From: an uncultured Oscillospiraceae bacterium
Lineage (GTDB): Bacteria > Bacillota > Clostridia > Oscillospirales > Ruminococcaceae
NCBI GenBank assembly: GCA_910587335.1
Contig: CAJUMG010000008.1
Span: 33,981 to 97,980 of the forward strand
Reading direction: 5' to 3'
Length of the DNA: 64,000 bases
Under the pieces are notes generated by a model. It searched no databases. It was not told where the DNA came from and saw nothing but the letters and a program-made list of their open reading frames with translations. Below, in pieces: positions 15,132 through 24,055 of this stretch (the first letter of the stretch is position 1; each line of letters opens with the position of its first letter). The position numbers and the translations under genes were made by a program.

Positions 15132-15599
15132 ATGGCAAGCGAAAGAAAAATTATGGAATACGCCCAACAGGCTGGATACCAGCCGCTGGAGGATCACTGT
15201 ATCATCGTAAAGCCCGCCCCGGGCAACCTTAGCGACAAAATCGTTTCTTTTTTCAAGTCTATTGTAAAATGTGACCTATGTGTGCTCCAGATGTGCGAGT
15301 GTGAGTTGATCCTGCTCCCGTTTGATCCCATGTGGGTAAGCTTACAGGAGGATGTGTCCCTAGTTCTGCCCTATGGCGATATCCAATCGGTGGAATTAGA
15401 GGACGACCTGCTCAATACCATCATCACCATCCGCGCCGGGGAAGATGTGATCCGCCTGACCACCCAACAGAAGGCGCTGAGCGACTGGCGCATGTCCGGT
15501 CTCAACGCTACCCAATATGCCGGAGGCTACAAGAACTGGCACAAGGAGAATCTGGATAGAACCCTTGAGGCTCTGAAAAAAATCGGGTATCAGGCATAG
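15132..15599 (+). CDS. hypothetical 155-residue protein
   Basis: I do not recognise this protein. It is soluble, with no signal peptide. It has a Cys-containing central stretch (KCDLCVLQMCECELILLPFD) followed by a beta-rich part (EDVSLVLPYGDIQSVELEDDLLNTIITI) that reads like a PH- or GRAM-type bacterial domain, and a basic C-terminal helix. The ATG at 15132 has GGAGG 8 nt upstream. It lies downstream of the two-component operon and the DUF6440-like remnant, with a terminator at 15688-15723. Confidence 0.65.
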   Translation: MASERKIMEYAQQAGYQPLEDHCIIVKPAPGNLSDKIVSFFKSIVKCDLCVLQMCECELILLPFDPMWVSLQEDVSLVLPYGDIQSVELEDDLLNTIITIRAGEDVIRLTTQQKALSDWRMSGLNATQYAGGYKNWHKENLDRTLEALKKIGYQA

Positions 15600-15687
15600 G
15601 TATGAAATCGAAAGCTTTACAAAAAAGGACTGGGGCACCACTGCAAAAGCAAAAAAGCCATCGTGCCGCATGACCTATCACGCCTTG

Positions 15688-15723
15688 AAATAGCGGCTTT
15701 GAGAAATCAGAGCCGCTATTTTT
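15688..15723 (+). terminator. bidirectional terminator
   Basis: The stem AAATAGCGGCT/AGCCGCTATTT with T and A runs on either side lies between the convergent hypothetical gene and the germination gene. Confidence 0.85.
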
Positions 15724-15740
15724 GATCCCTGCTGTGCATT

Positions 15741-17123
15741 TTACTGGTTTTTCAGTTTTCTTCGGATGAAAATACGACGAAAATCCCGCCGGTTAAAGGG
15801 GATGAGCGGATACAGGTAGCTTTTGCCGGACAGGGTTCGGGTACTGCAAAGAATCACCAAAAACAGCAAGATACCACCGGCAAAGCCCCACAGTCCGAAA
15901 ATACCGGTGAGGACTAAAAGGCCCAGTCGGACAAATTTAAAAGCAAAGCCCAATTCCAGGCTGGGCTGTGCATAATTGGCGATGGCGGTAAAGGCTGCGT
16001 AGAGGATCGTTTCGGGCACAAACCAACCGGACTGGACGGCGAAATCCCCCAGCAGCAGCGCGCCGATAATGCTCATGGAATTGCTCATGATGCTTGGGGT
16101 ATTGACCGAGGCCATCCGCAAGCCATCTACCGCGAATTCCAGCACCAAAAGCTGTGCCAAAAGCGGCACGCCGTTTGGCTCGGAAATGCCGATAAAGGAA
16201 AGCCAAGGCGGAATCCACTGGGGATGCTCCACCAAAAGAAGCCACAGGGGGGTCAAAAACAGGGTGAGCAGAAAGATCACGGTACGGGTGATCCGCAGAT
16301 AGGTACCGGTGACCGGCGGGAAATAGTAATCGTCCGCCTCTCGAAAAAAGTCGAAGATGCCGGAGGGCAGAATCATAGCCGAGGGTGAATTGTCCACCAG
16401 CAGGACGATTCGACCTTCCAGCAGGGCGGCGGCAGCGGTATCCGGACGTTCGGTATACCGGGCTTTGGGAAAGGGGTTTCGCCACTTGCTGGAGATCAGC
16501 GCTTCGGCCAGACTCTCCTGGCTCATGGTAAGGCCCTGCACCTTGATGCGGCTGATCCGGTCCTTGATCCTTCCGACCAATTCCAGGTCGGCCCGATCCT
16601 CCATATAGCATAGGACGATGTCGGTGTGGGAGCTTTCCCCAGCGGTTAGGATGGACATGGTCAGCTTTGGGTCCCGAATACGACGGCGAATCAAAGCGGT
16701 GTTAAAGACCACCGTTTCCACAAATCCGTCCCGGCTGCCCCGCAGGACCTTGTCCTTCTCCGGCTCCTCTACGCTCCGGGCCGGGTAGGTGCGAATATCA
16801 ATCAGCGCGCAGGCGGGAAATCCATGGATAAACAGTCCCAGGTTGCCGGATAAAATCGCCGTACAGGCGGCATCGGGCTGCGATTCCTCCGCTACCTCCA
16901 CATAAGGGATGATTCGTTTGGAAAAGCTTTGCATATCCGGCGCAGCTTCCCAGACGGAAGGCTCCAGCTTGAGGAAATATTCCAGCATTTTTTCCATCAC
17001 TTCATCTTTAATCATCCCGTCCACAAACAAGATTGTTGCCGGTCTGCCGGCGATTTCCAGGTCCCGGCGGACCAGGTCGAAGGATTTTTCCGGCTGGAGG
17101 ATGTCCAGCGTTTTTTCCAACAT
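15741..17123 (-). CDS. spore germination protein, SpoVAF/GerA family
   Basis: The 460-residue protein contains the hallmark block of GerA/SpoVAF proteins: DIRTYPARSVEEPEKDKVLRG then FVETVVFNTALIRRRIRD. A long N-terminal soluble domain is followed by four to five membrane helices in the last 190 residues (including LGDFAVQSGWFVPE). No GerB or GerC partner gene is adjacent, which fits SpoVAF better than a full germinant receptor, although spoVA genes are not in view. A sigma-G-like promoter (17149-17177) suggests forespore expression. GAAAGGGGG precedes the ATG at 17123 by about 9 nt. Confidence 0.9.
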   Translation of the reverse strand: MLEKTLDILQPEKSFDLVRRDLEIAGRPATILFVDGMIKDEVMEKMLEYFLKLEPSVWEAAPDMQSFSKRIIPYVEVAEESQPDAACTAILSGNLGLFIHGFPACALIDIRTYPARSVEEPEKDKVLRGSRDGFVETVVFNTALIRRRIRDPKLTMSILTAGESSHTDIVLCYMEDRADLELVGRIKDRISRIKVQGLTMSQESLAEALISSKWRNPFPKARYTERPDTAAAALLEGRIVLLVDNSPSAMILPSGIFDFFREADDYYFPPVTGTYLRITRTVIFLLTLFLTPLWLLLVEHPQWIPPWLSFIGISEPNGVPLLAQLLVLEFAVDGLRMASVNTPSIMSNSMSIIGALLLGDFAVQSGWFVPETILYAAFTAIANYAQPSLELGFAFKFVRLGLLVLTGIFGLWGFAGGILLFLVILCSTRTLSGKSYLYPLIPFNRRDFRRIFIRRKLKNQ

Positions 17124-17148
17124 GAAAAAGGCCCCCTTTCGGCCTGTT

Positions 17149-17177
17149 TAGTATTTGCCGAAAAGGGGATTTTATAC
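17149..17177 (-). promoter_or_regulatory. putative sigma-G/F (forespore) promoter
   Basis: On the minus strand: GTATA (17177-17173), 17-nt spacer, AATACTA (17155-17149). This closely resembles the sigma-G consensus GHATR / CATWHTA (one mismatch, A for C). There is no sigma-A promoter in the same place. Confidence 0.55.
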
Positions 17178-17287
17178 AAAAAGGGAAAGGACTGCCTGTG
17201 CCGGCGGGTATAACACAAAAAGAGAGCGGACAAAGCTTTTTGACCGAATTTTTGGCCGGGACGCTCCTCGCCTTTTGCAACACCGTT

Positions 17288-18130
17288 TTACCAGCCGCCC
17301 TGCGCCTCCAGCTCCAGCAGATACCGGACCACCCCGTCCTCGGTGTTGGGCGGAACAATCCGGTCGGCCCGGGCCAACAGGTCCGCCGTGGCGTTTTCCA
17401 CTGCGCAAAACAGGTCCGCTCCGTCCGCCAGGGCCAGGTCATTGTGGTTATCACCAAAGGCGACCACCCGGTCCGCGCCGGCCATTTCCCGCAGAATCTG
17501 GACCGACAGCCGCTTATCTACCCCGCCTGCCTGCACCTCCAGGTACCACAAGGGCTCATAGGTGTCCAGATAATAAGAGAGGGTGATGTTGGGGATCTTT
17601 GCCATCTCCTGGTACAGCCGGTCCATCTTCTCTTTGGGCCCCGGCATGGAAAAAAAGACCACCCGGCTGTTTTGCGCTGTTTGGGACAAAGATTCCACCT
17701 GCCGCCACTTTTTCTGTGGAAAACGAGACCGTTCCTCGGCAAACTGCTGTTCCCGCTGGGTATCCAGGCTGACGAAATTGGCAAACAGCTGTTGATCCTG
17801 ATAGGTATACATGGTGCTGTGCAGCTGATACTTTTCCATGATCCGCGCCACCTGCACCGCCGCCGGTGGGTCGATATCCATTACCCGGATAAACCGTGCC
17901 GCGTTGTAGTCATAGTAGATCACCCCATTAAACAGGGCGATGGGCAGGGTCAGACGCAGCCCGTCTAAAATACCAATGACCGTGCCGGTGCTACGGGCGC
18001 TGGAAATGGAGAAGCAAAGCCCCTTTTCGATCATGCGGTTTAGCTCCCGGACAGCGTAGGAGGACAACACGGCGTTATTTTGCAAAAGGGTTCCGTCTAG
18101 GTCAGAAAGGTACAGGGTTTTTGTGTTCAT
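17288..18130 (-). CDS. HAD-superfamily (Cof-type, subclass IIB) phosphatase
   Basis: The 280-residue enzyme probably dephosphorylates sugar phosphates or flavin intermediates. Motif I is YLSDLDGTLL, motif II lies in SISSAR, the motif III Lys in GGVDKRLS, and motif IV is AFGDNHNDLALA. The large cap between motifs II and III is of C2 type. The ATG at 18130 follows GGGAGG; the seven extra upstream codons are unlikely. It lies downstream of gatD behind a terminator, so it is probably a separate transcript. Confidence 0.88.
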   Translation of the reverse strand: MNTKTLYLSDLDGTLLQNNAVLSSYAVRELNRMIEKGLCFSISSARSTGTVIGILDGLRLTLPIALFNGVIYYDYNAARFIRVMDIDPPAAVQVARIMEKYQLHSTMYTYQDQQLFANFVSLDTQREQQFAEERSRFPQKKWRQVESLSQTAQNSRVVFFSMPGPKEKMDRLYQEMAKIPNITLSYYLDTYEPLWYLEVQAGGVDKRLSVQILREMAGADRVVAFGDNHNDLALADGADLFCAVENATADLLARADRIVPPNTEDGVVRYLLELEAQGGW

Positions 18131-18142
18131 AGGCGCCTCCCT

Positions 18143-18182
18143 AAAAAGCAAACGGCCTTGGGTCTGTGGCCACAGGCCGTTT
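18143..18182 (-). terminator. terminator of the murT-gatD operon
   Basis: The stem AAACGGCCT/AGGCCGTTT is followed on the minus strand by GCTTTTT. It lies 18 nt after the gatD stop. Confidence 0.8.
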
Positions 18183-18199
18183 GCCGATGCGATGAAGGT

Positions 18200-18925
18200 T
18201 TACTGGATCTCGTTTAAGGTAAGCTTTAGGGCCAGTTCCTCGGCGGTGGTATTCCAATCGAGGAAGGCTTCGCCCACCAGCCGCCGCAACAGCTCCTTTA
18301 AAATTTCCGGGTTTTTGACCAAAAGCGGTCCCAACTGCCAGCTGCCGAAGAAGTTTCGGTACAAGTTTCCCTCGTGAAGAGACTCCTCCCCCCCCCCGTC
18401 AGATTCGCTGTCTCCCGCGCCCTTTTGCACAGTGAACAGATAGTCCCGCTCATTTCCGTGAATGTGGGCGGTGCGGTTGACAAAGCCGTAGGAGGCGATA
18501 TCCGGTGCAAAAGCCGGATGGGCCAACACGTCCGAGATAAATACGTTTCCGGTCTCCTGACCGGTATAGTCAAACAGCCCGATACCGGGGAGAGCTTCTC
18601 CCTGGGCATCGGTAAAGCTTTTGCCGAACAAAAGCCGGCTGTTTCCGATGACCAAAAAGACCGTATCCTGCTCCACCGCCGCCAGAACCGCCTCTTTCCG
18701 GTGGATAAAATCCTGCGCGGCCCGGGCCAGGTTCCGGGCTTTACCCGGCCCAAGATAAACCATTTGATAAGCGGAAAAGTCGATCTCGTCATCCAAACTT
18801 TTGTGGTCAATTTCCCACTGGATCTCCATAGCGTCCAGCCCCTTGGTCACCGCCAGCAGATTGGCCCAGTCGCCGTACAGATCCAGCAGGTCGTCGTACA
18901 GCCAGAGAATGGTTACCTTGTTCAT
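18200..18925 (-). CDS. gatD: GatD-like class I glutamine amidotransferase lacking catalytic residues
   Basis: GatD normally hydrolyses glutamine and passes ammonia to MurT, which amidates D-Glu of lipid II. This 241-residue protein aligns end to end by eye with S. aureus GatD as I recall it (N-terminal LYGDWANLLAV, GIGLFDY, GPLLVKNPEILK). However, the nucleophile segment CGGYQ is IGNSR here (93-97), and the catalytic-His segment TYLHGP is SWQLGP (195-200). Both members of the Cys-His pair are therefore missing. The gene overlaps murT by 4 nt and is second in the operon. A C10 run on the plus strand (18388-18397) encodes Gly-Gly-Gly at 177-179. The protein may act as a structural partner of MurT. 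Confidence 0.85.
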   Translation of the reverse strand: MNKVTILWLYDDLLDLYGDWANLLAVTKGLDAMEIQWEIDHKSLDDEIDFSAYQMVYLGPGKARNLARAAQDFIHRKEAVLAAVEQDTVFLVIGNSRLLFGKSFTDAQGEALPGIGLFDYTGQETGNVFISDVLAHPAFAPDIASYGFVNRTAHIHGNERDYLFTVQKGAGDSESDGGGEESLHEGNLYRNFFGSWQLGPLLVKNPEILKELLRRLVGEAFLDWNTTAEELALKLTLNEIQ

Positions 18926-20229
18926 TTGCTGATCACCCCCAAAATGGACTTGGCGTCATACAGTTCGGTTAAAATGCAGATGTCTCCGCGGGTTTTGTCA
19001 ATGACCGGCTTTAGATGGGAAAGATCCCGCTCAATCCGCACCTGTTCGGTGGGAAAGCCGGCCAGCTTGAGCCGGACGGCCAGGTCATAAGCCCGGGGGC
19101 CGGTTCCTACAATGGCGTCGACCTTGCCAAGCAGCCGTTCAAAGGCGATATCATACAGCCAGGTAGTATCCCGGTGGCCGGTGTGATTGATGTTGCCGAC
19201 AAAGACCACCACCGTTTTTTCCCCTTCCCGCTCCAGCACATGGGTGATGGACTGGTCAAAGGAAACCGGATTCTGGTTTTTGGACAGGATCATGATCGCC
19301 CGGCGGCCATCCACCGAAAATTCGTCGTACCGCTGCTTAAGCACCACAAAGGTAGAGGCCGCCTCGCAGCAATCCTTTAGCGGAAGGCCCAGCTCGGTAC
19401 AGGCGGCAATGGCCGCGGTGGTATTGAGGATATTGAACAGATCCTTATAATCGGTGTGGACCGGGCAGCCGTTGACCGTAAAATCCCCCGATGCAAAATC
19501 CACGTCCGCGGCGGTATAGGTCCACTGGGGATTGGTATATCCACATTTGGAGCAGGCAAAGCCGCCGATGTGATTATAATGGTAATACTGATAGGCCATC
19601 CGCCCCAAGCAGCGGGGGCAGACCTTTGCGTCGTGGGTGATGTTCAGGCACCGTTCGGAGGACTGGGCAGTTTTGGAAAGGCCGTAATAGACCCGCTCGT
19701 TTTCCGGCGCCAAATCGCCGCTGATCGGATCGTTGCCGTTTAAAATCAGCTTGACCTGCGGCTTAATGGCTTCGTGCAGCTTTTCGATGATAACGTCCAC
19801 ATTGCCGTTTCGGGTCAGCTGATCACGGAAAAGATTGGTACACAGCAGATAGTCCGGCGAAAAATCCCGGAAAATCAGCCGGGAGAAGCGCTCGTCCACC
19901 TCCAGGACCACGAAATCCTCTTTTATGCGCCCGCCCATAGTCGAAGCGGCCAACAGAGCGGTAGCCACGCCGCCGGTGAGGTTGGAGCCCTTGGCGTTAT
20001 GGACAACGGAGCGCCCCTGCTTTTTGAGGATGTGGGCGATCATGTTAGAGGTAGAGGTTTTTCCGTTGGAACCAGTGACCGCCAGAACCTTACCATCAAA
20101 CCGGAAGCGGCCCATCATATCCGGGCAGATTTTGAGCGCCAGCTCGCCAGGCAGGTTGGTGGACTTGCCAAGCGGCTTGCCCAATAGGTATAGCAGCTTG
20201 CCCAGTAAAAGAGCCAATTTCATTTTCAT
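18922..20229 (-). CDS. murT: lipid II isoglutaminyl synthase subunit MurT (Mur ligase family)
   Basis: MurT uses ATP to activate the alpha-carboxyl of D-Glu in lipid II for amidation with ammonia from GatD. The 435-residue product has the Mur-ligase P-loop TGSNGKTSTSN near residues 52-62, VVLEVDERF, and a four-cysteine zinc ribbon typical of MurT (CPRC and CSKC, about residues 203-230). The C-terminal DUF1727-type domain is also present. The ATG at 20229 follows GAGGTG by about 8 nt; seven additional upstream codons are rejected. It is first in the operon with gatD. Confidence 0.93.
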   Translation of the reverse strand: MKMKLALLLGKLLYLLGKPLGKSTNLPGELALKICPDMMGRFRFDGKVLAVTGSNGKTSTSNMIAHILKKQGRSVVHNAKGSNLTGGVATALLAASTMGGRIKEDFVVLEVDERFSRLIFRDFSPDYLLCTNLFRDQLTRNGNVDVIIEKLHEAIKPQVKLILNGNDPISGDLAPENERVYYGLSKTAQSSERCLNITHDAKVCPRCLGRMAYQYYHYNHIGGFACSKCGYTNPQWTYTAADVDFASGDFTVNGCPVHTDYKDLFNILNTTAAIAACTELGLPLKDCCEAASTFVVLKQRYDEFSVDGRRAIMILSKNQNPVSFDQSITHVLEREGEKTVVVFVGNINHTGHRDTTWLYDIAFERLLGKVDAIVGTGPRAYDLAVRLKLAGFPTEQVRIERDLSHLKPVIDKTRGDICILTELYDAKSILGVISK

Positions 20230-20553
20230 TCGCAAGCACCTCAATTCCAAGAAGAACTGCTGGATACAGCAGCCATAAATGATGGATACAAACTCCTATT
20301 TATTTTAGCACAAATGACCGCTAAAAAATAGCGGCTTTGCAACTATTTTTTTCCGCCGCTTTGCATCTTAAATCAAAACAGCCTGCAATGAAAGAAAAGA
20401 TTAAAAAAGGCAGCGTATTATCTAAAAAAATTGTGTATTCGGGAATAATTAAATGAAATTTGTAAAATCCCCCTTGAAATTACCAGCTTTTTCCGGTATG
20501 ATAAGAAAAAGGATGTTATAGCCTGTCCTATTACTTTGCAGGAGGGAACCAAT
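20230..20553. other. divergent intergenic region murT / MFS
   Basis: A good plus-strand promoter lies at 20474-20502 (TTGAAA, 17 nt, TATGAT) for the MFS gene. Toward murT, an extended -10 (TGC-TAAAAT on the minus strand, near 20303-20311) has no clear -35. An AGCGGC/GCCGCT pair lies around 20331-20381. Nothing else recognised. Confidence 0.55.
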
Positions 20554-21849
20554 ATGGCCAATGCAGTTTCCCGTATTTTGCGAAAAAGCGCCTTAATGGA
20601 TCAGCTGATGAGCTTACAGGGCAACGCCAAATGGTGTGTTCTATGCGAACCCTTTTGGGCGATTACCAACGCGCTTTATGTCGCTTACGCGGTGGAATAC
20701 CGCAAAGCGATTATCGGACTGGATAACGCCAATCTGGGTACCCTGCTGGGCACGCTTGTGACCATCCAGCTGACAGCGCAGTTTGTCGGCTCTTTTCTGG
20801 GCGGCATTATCACCGACAAGCTGGGGCGGAGGAAAACCTGTTACTATTTTGATCTGCTGTCCGGCGCGTTATCGGTGCTGCTTTTGGCCTGTGCGCAAAA
20901 TTTTTGGTGGTTCGCTGTATCCATGGCGTTCAGCGGCTGCTGGCAGATCAACACCAACGCTTGGAACGGTCTTTTGACCGAGGACTGCCCGCCGAAAAAA
21001 ATCCCTTACGCCTTTTCCGGCATTACCATGGTGCAGCTGGCGGCGACCTTTTTAACCCCGATTTCCATCATTTTAGTCCAGCGGTTTGATATCATCCCGG
21101 CGCTACGAGGCGTTTACCTGTTTGCTTTTTTGTCCCAGGCGTTTAAATGCACCCTGCTTTTTTTCAAGGCAAAGGAAACCGAACAGGGGAAAAAGCGGAT
21201 TGCCGAGACGAAGGACACTCCTTTTTACAAAATGTTTTCCGGTTACGGCCGGGTGGTCGGACTGATTTTTTCCACCCCGGTGACCCGCCTTTTGCTGGTG
21301 CTGGTCATCACCATTGGGATCAATAACATTATTATCGGCACCTTTTTCTATGATTTTGCCACCGAACGGCTGGGCCTTCCCACCGCGTCCTTGGGCTATA
21401 TCCCCATGATTCGGGCGGCGGTCTGTCTTTTGTTTATGTTCACCGCCCAAAGCAGGATCAATGAAAAAAGCCATCGGACCGTGTTGTCTATCGGGCTGGT
21501 GATCTATGCGGCGGCCTTTGCCTGTCCGCTTTTGTTCCAGGGACTTCCCTGGCTGGGGGCAGTGCTGTACATTGTCTTCGAAGCGGTGGCCAACGCCTTT
21601 GTCATTCCGCGCAAGGAGTCCCTTTTATTTTTGTATGTGGACAAAAAGGAGCGCTCCCGCGTATACGGGATGCTGCATGTCATCGCCCTGGCTATTACCT
21701 CTCCCTTTGGCACAGTGATGGGGGCTCTGAGCGACTGGAACCGGCTGTATCCGTTTTTGTTTGCCATCGGAGTTTCTTTGGCCTGCGGCGCGTTGGTTTT
21801 CTTCTCCCGGACCGAGTCCAAAAGCGCTGATGTGGTGAAGGCGCGGTAA
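20554..21849 (+). CDS. MFS transporter
   Basis: The 431-residue product has about twelve membrane helices. Motif A is recognisable as GGIITDKLGRRK between helices 2 and 3. Its N-terminus (GNAKWCVLCEPFWAI) is clearly related to the second MFS protein of this window (GNARTAVFHEPFWSI at 39615-40910), so the two are paralogues. The substrate is unknown. The ATG at 20554 has GGAGGG 7 nt upstream and its own promoter; asnA follows after its own promoter. Confidence 0.85.
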   Translation: MANAVSRILRKSALMDQLMSLQGNAKWCVLCEPFWAITNALYVAYAVEYRKAIIGLDNANLGTLLGTLVTIQLTAQFVGSFLGGIITDKLGRRKTCYYFDLLSGALSVLLLACAQNFWWFAVSMAFSGCWQINTNAWNGLLTEDCPPKKIPYAFSGITMVQLAATFLTPISIILVQRFDIIPALRGVYLFAFLSQAFKCTLLFFKAKETEQGKKRIAETKDTPFYKMFSGYGRVVGLIFSTPVTRLLLVLVITIGINNIIIGTFFYDFATERLGLPTASLGYIPMIRAAVCLLFMFTAQSRINEKSHRTVLSIGLVIYAAAFACPLLFQGLPWLGAVLYIVFEAVANAFVIPRKESLLFLYVDKKERSRVYGMLHVIALAITSPFGTVMGALSDWNRLYPFLFAIGVSLACGALVFFSRTESKSADVVKAR

Positions 21850-21896
21850 GCGGGCGGGGAATCTATACAAACTTTTCTTAACAGTGATATTTCTGC

Positions 21897-21925
21897 TTGA
21901 CAGAGCAGCGGATCTGATGTAAGAT
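21897..21925 (+). promoter_or_regulatory. sigma-A promoter of asnA
   Basis: -35 TTGACA (21897-21902), 17-nt spacer, TG-TAAGAT (21920-21925). Confidence 0.75.
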
Positions 21926-21971
21926 GCATGTATACAATTTTGAAATTGCATTTTGTCTGGAGGGCGGAAAA

Positions 21972-22985
21972 ATGTCATTACAAAAACTGATTTTACCGGA
22001 TCATTATACGTCGAAATTGGATATCCTTCATACGGAAATCGCCATTAAAACGGTGAAGGATACCTTTGAGCGGGAGCTGGCCGAAGCGCTGCGGCTGGTG
22101 CGGGTTTCCGCGCCGCTGTTCGTCCGGCCGGAATCGGGGCTCAATGATGATTTGAACGGGGTAGAGCGTCCAGTCCAGTTCGACGTTTTGGAGACCGGAT
22201 ATGATGTGCAGGTGGTACATAGCCTGGCGAAATGGAAGCGGCTGGCCCTAAAGCGCTATGGCTTTGGGCCGGGCAGCGGCATCTATACGGACATGAACGC
22301 CATCCGCCGGGATGAGGATTTGGACAATCTACATTCGATTTATGTGGACCAGTGGGATTGGGAGAAGGTCATCACCCCACAGCTGCGCAATATCGCTTAT
22401 TTAAAGGACACGGTTAAAGCCATTGTGGGCGCACTTCAGCGCACCCAGGACCGGGTTTGCCAGGAGTTTCCCATTTTAAGCCGGGTGATCCCCGAAAAAA
22501 TTGTCTTCCTCACCACCCAGGAGCTGGAGGACCGTTACCCCAACCTCACCCCGAAGGAGCGAGAGGATGCGGCCTGTAAGGAGCACGGTCTGGTCTTCTT
22601 AATGCAAATTGGCGACAAGCTGGCCTCCGGCGCTCCCCACGACGGGCGAGCGCCGGACTATGATGATTGGTCGCTTAACGGGGATATTTTGGTTTGGTAT
22701 CCGCTTTTGGACCGGGCGTTTGAGATTTCCTCCATGGGCATTCGGGTGGACGAAAGGTCGTTAAAGGAACAGCTAGCAAAAGCTCATTGCGAGGATCGGG
22801 CAGAGCTTTCCTTCCACAGGATGCTGCTGGAGGGTCAGCTTCCCTTGACGATGGGAGGCGGTATTGGTCAGTCGCGCATCTGCATGTTAATGCTCAACAA
22901 GGTCCATATCGGCGAGGTGCAGGCGGCGATCTGGTCCGACGAGATGATCGACGCCTGCGAGGCGAGAGGCGTTCATCTGCTATAG
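21972..22985 (+). CDS. asnA: aspartate-ammonia ligase (asparagine synthetase A)
   Basis: AsnA makes asparagine from aspartate, ATP and free ammonia via an aspartyl-adenylate. The 337 residues match the family length. Class II aaRS-like motifs are visible: RVSAPLFVRPESGLNDDLNGVERPV, SIYVDQWDWEKVI, ISSMGIRVDE, and the C-terminal LPLTMGGGIGQSRICM motif 3. The ATG at 21972 follows a GGAGGGCGG site; the in-frame upstream ATG at 21924 overlaps the promoter. A GNAT gene follows 24 nt downstream and is probably co-transcribed. Confidence 0.96.
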   Translation: MSLQKLILPDHYTSKLDILHTEIAIKTVKDTFERELAEALRLVRVSAPLFVRPESGLNDDLNGVERPVQFDVLETGYDVQVVHSLAKWKRLALKRYGFGPGSGIYTDMNAIRRDEDLDNLHSIYVDQWDWEKVITPQLRNIAYLKDTVKAIVGALQRTQDRVCQEFPILSRVIPEKIVFLTTQELEDRYPNLTPKEREDAACKEHGLVFLMQIGDKLASGAPHDGRAPDYDDWSLNGDILVWYPLLDRAFEISSMGIRVDERSLKEQLAKAHCEDRAELSFHRMLLEGQLPLTMGGGIGQSRICMLMLNKVHIGEVQAAIWSDEMIDACEARGVHLL

Positions 22986-23009
22986 TTTTTCGGTGAGGAG
23001 GATGAGCAG

Positions 23010-23582
23010 TTGTACTATCCGGAAAGAAAGATTGCGCTGAAAAATGGTAAGGAGGCGCTTTTTCGCAGTCCCAGCCCGGAAGAAGACGCGGCTTTGATGA
23101 TGGACTTTTTGAAAAATGTTTCGAGAGAAACGGAATTTCTTCTGCGCTGCCCGGAGGAATGTGACGATCCGTTGGAGCAGGAGGTCGCCTTTTTGACGGA
23201 TATTCTCGGGTCAGAAACAAAAATGATGATCGCCTGTGTCATAGACGGCGAGGTTGCGGGAAACTGCCAGATTAACTTTTATAACCGGATCAAGACCCGG
23301 CACCGGGCCAGCGTGGCCATAGCCATACGAAAAAAGTATTGGGGCCTTGGCATCGGTACCGAGATGTTCCGGGAAATGATCGCCGCCGCCAATCGTCGTC
23401 AGGGAATTTTGCAGCTGGAATTGGAGTTTATTGAGGGGAACGAGCGTGCCCGGCGTTTGTATGAAAAGATGGGCTTCCGGATTGTGTCGGAAAGGCCGGA
23501 CGCCATTCGTCTGCAGGATGGGAGCTTTCGCAAGGAATATACCATGATCAAAAAGCTGGCACAGCAAAGCGGTCAGGACTGA
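23010..23582 (+). CDS. GNAT-family N-acetyltransferase
   Basis: The 190-residue acetyltransferase has the acetyl-CoA loop as YWGLGIGTEMFREM and the C-terminal NERARRLYEKMGF motif. It starts with TTG at 23010, supported by AGGAGG 8 nt upstream. It shares a transcript with asnA and ends at the terminator 23726-23768. Substrate unknown; the sequence resembles RimJ/RimL-like or small-molecule acetyltransferases. Confidence 0.88.
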   Translation: MYYPERKIALKNGKEALFRSPSPEEDAALMMDFLKNVSRETEFLLRCPEECDDPLEQEVAFLTDILGSETKMMIACVIDGEVAGNCQINFYNRIKTRHRASVAIAIRKKYWGLGIGTEMFREMIAAANRRQGILQLELEFIEGNERARRLYEKMGFRIVSERPDAIRLQDGSFRKEYTMIKKLAQQSGQD

Positions 23583-23725
23583 GAGGACACAAAAATGGGG
23601 TAGGGTCTGGCGTGCCCCTATCGAATACCAGAAAAAGCCAGAGGAGAAGCGGCTATGTCGGGTGGGAATCGATACCATCCGGCGTCTTGGGAGAAAGGAA
23701 GCCGCACAACAGGACAAAAATCGGA

Positions 23726-23768
23726 GAAAAAGACGCTTTGGACACAGGGGCGTCTTTTTCTTTTTTTG
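23726..23768 (+). terminator. terminator of the asnA-GNAT operon
   Basis: The stem AAAAGACGC/GCGTCTTTTT is followed by a long T-rich tract. Confidence 0.8.
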
Positions 23769-24055
23769 CTCACGCGCCTTATGCCAGCCTGATGTTTTTA
23801 ATCTCCATCGCACAAAGGGCCACAGGGTCACGGTTAAAGTCATATACAAAATTGCCCAGGCAAAACCGCTCGGCGCGGCGGTCCGACCGGCGAGGAAGGG
23901 GGATGCGTCCCACATCCTTGCCAAATCCCCTTAAAACACAAAGAAACAGCGCAGTCAGATCCACGCCGTTTCTCACAAATGCAATCTTATGCTGTTTGAT
24001 GGTACGATCCCACGACAGTCCTTTTCTTGGTTCTGGTCATGTTTTCCCAAACGCG
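23769..24055. other. gap without a convincing gene
   Basis: About 290 bp, or about 470 bp counting from the GNAT stop. A minus-strand reading frame (23976-23779) ends in FVYDFNRDPVALCAMEIKNIRLA. This looks protein-like, but it has no ribosome site or upstream homology that I recognise. It may be a decayed gene end. Confidence 0.35.

Noticed and set aside
23211..23924. A 237-codon minus frame across the GNAT gene and the following gap
   Set aside because: It overlaps a clear GNAT gene and its terminator, and its sequence is low-complexity with no recognisable domain.
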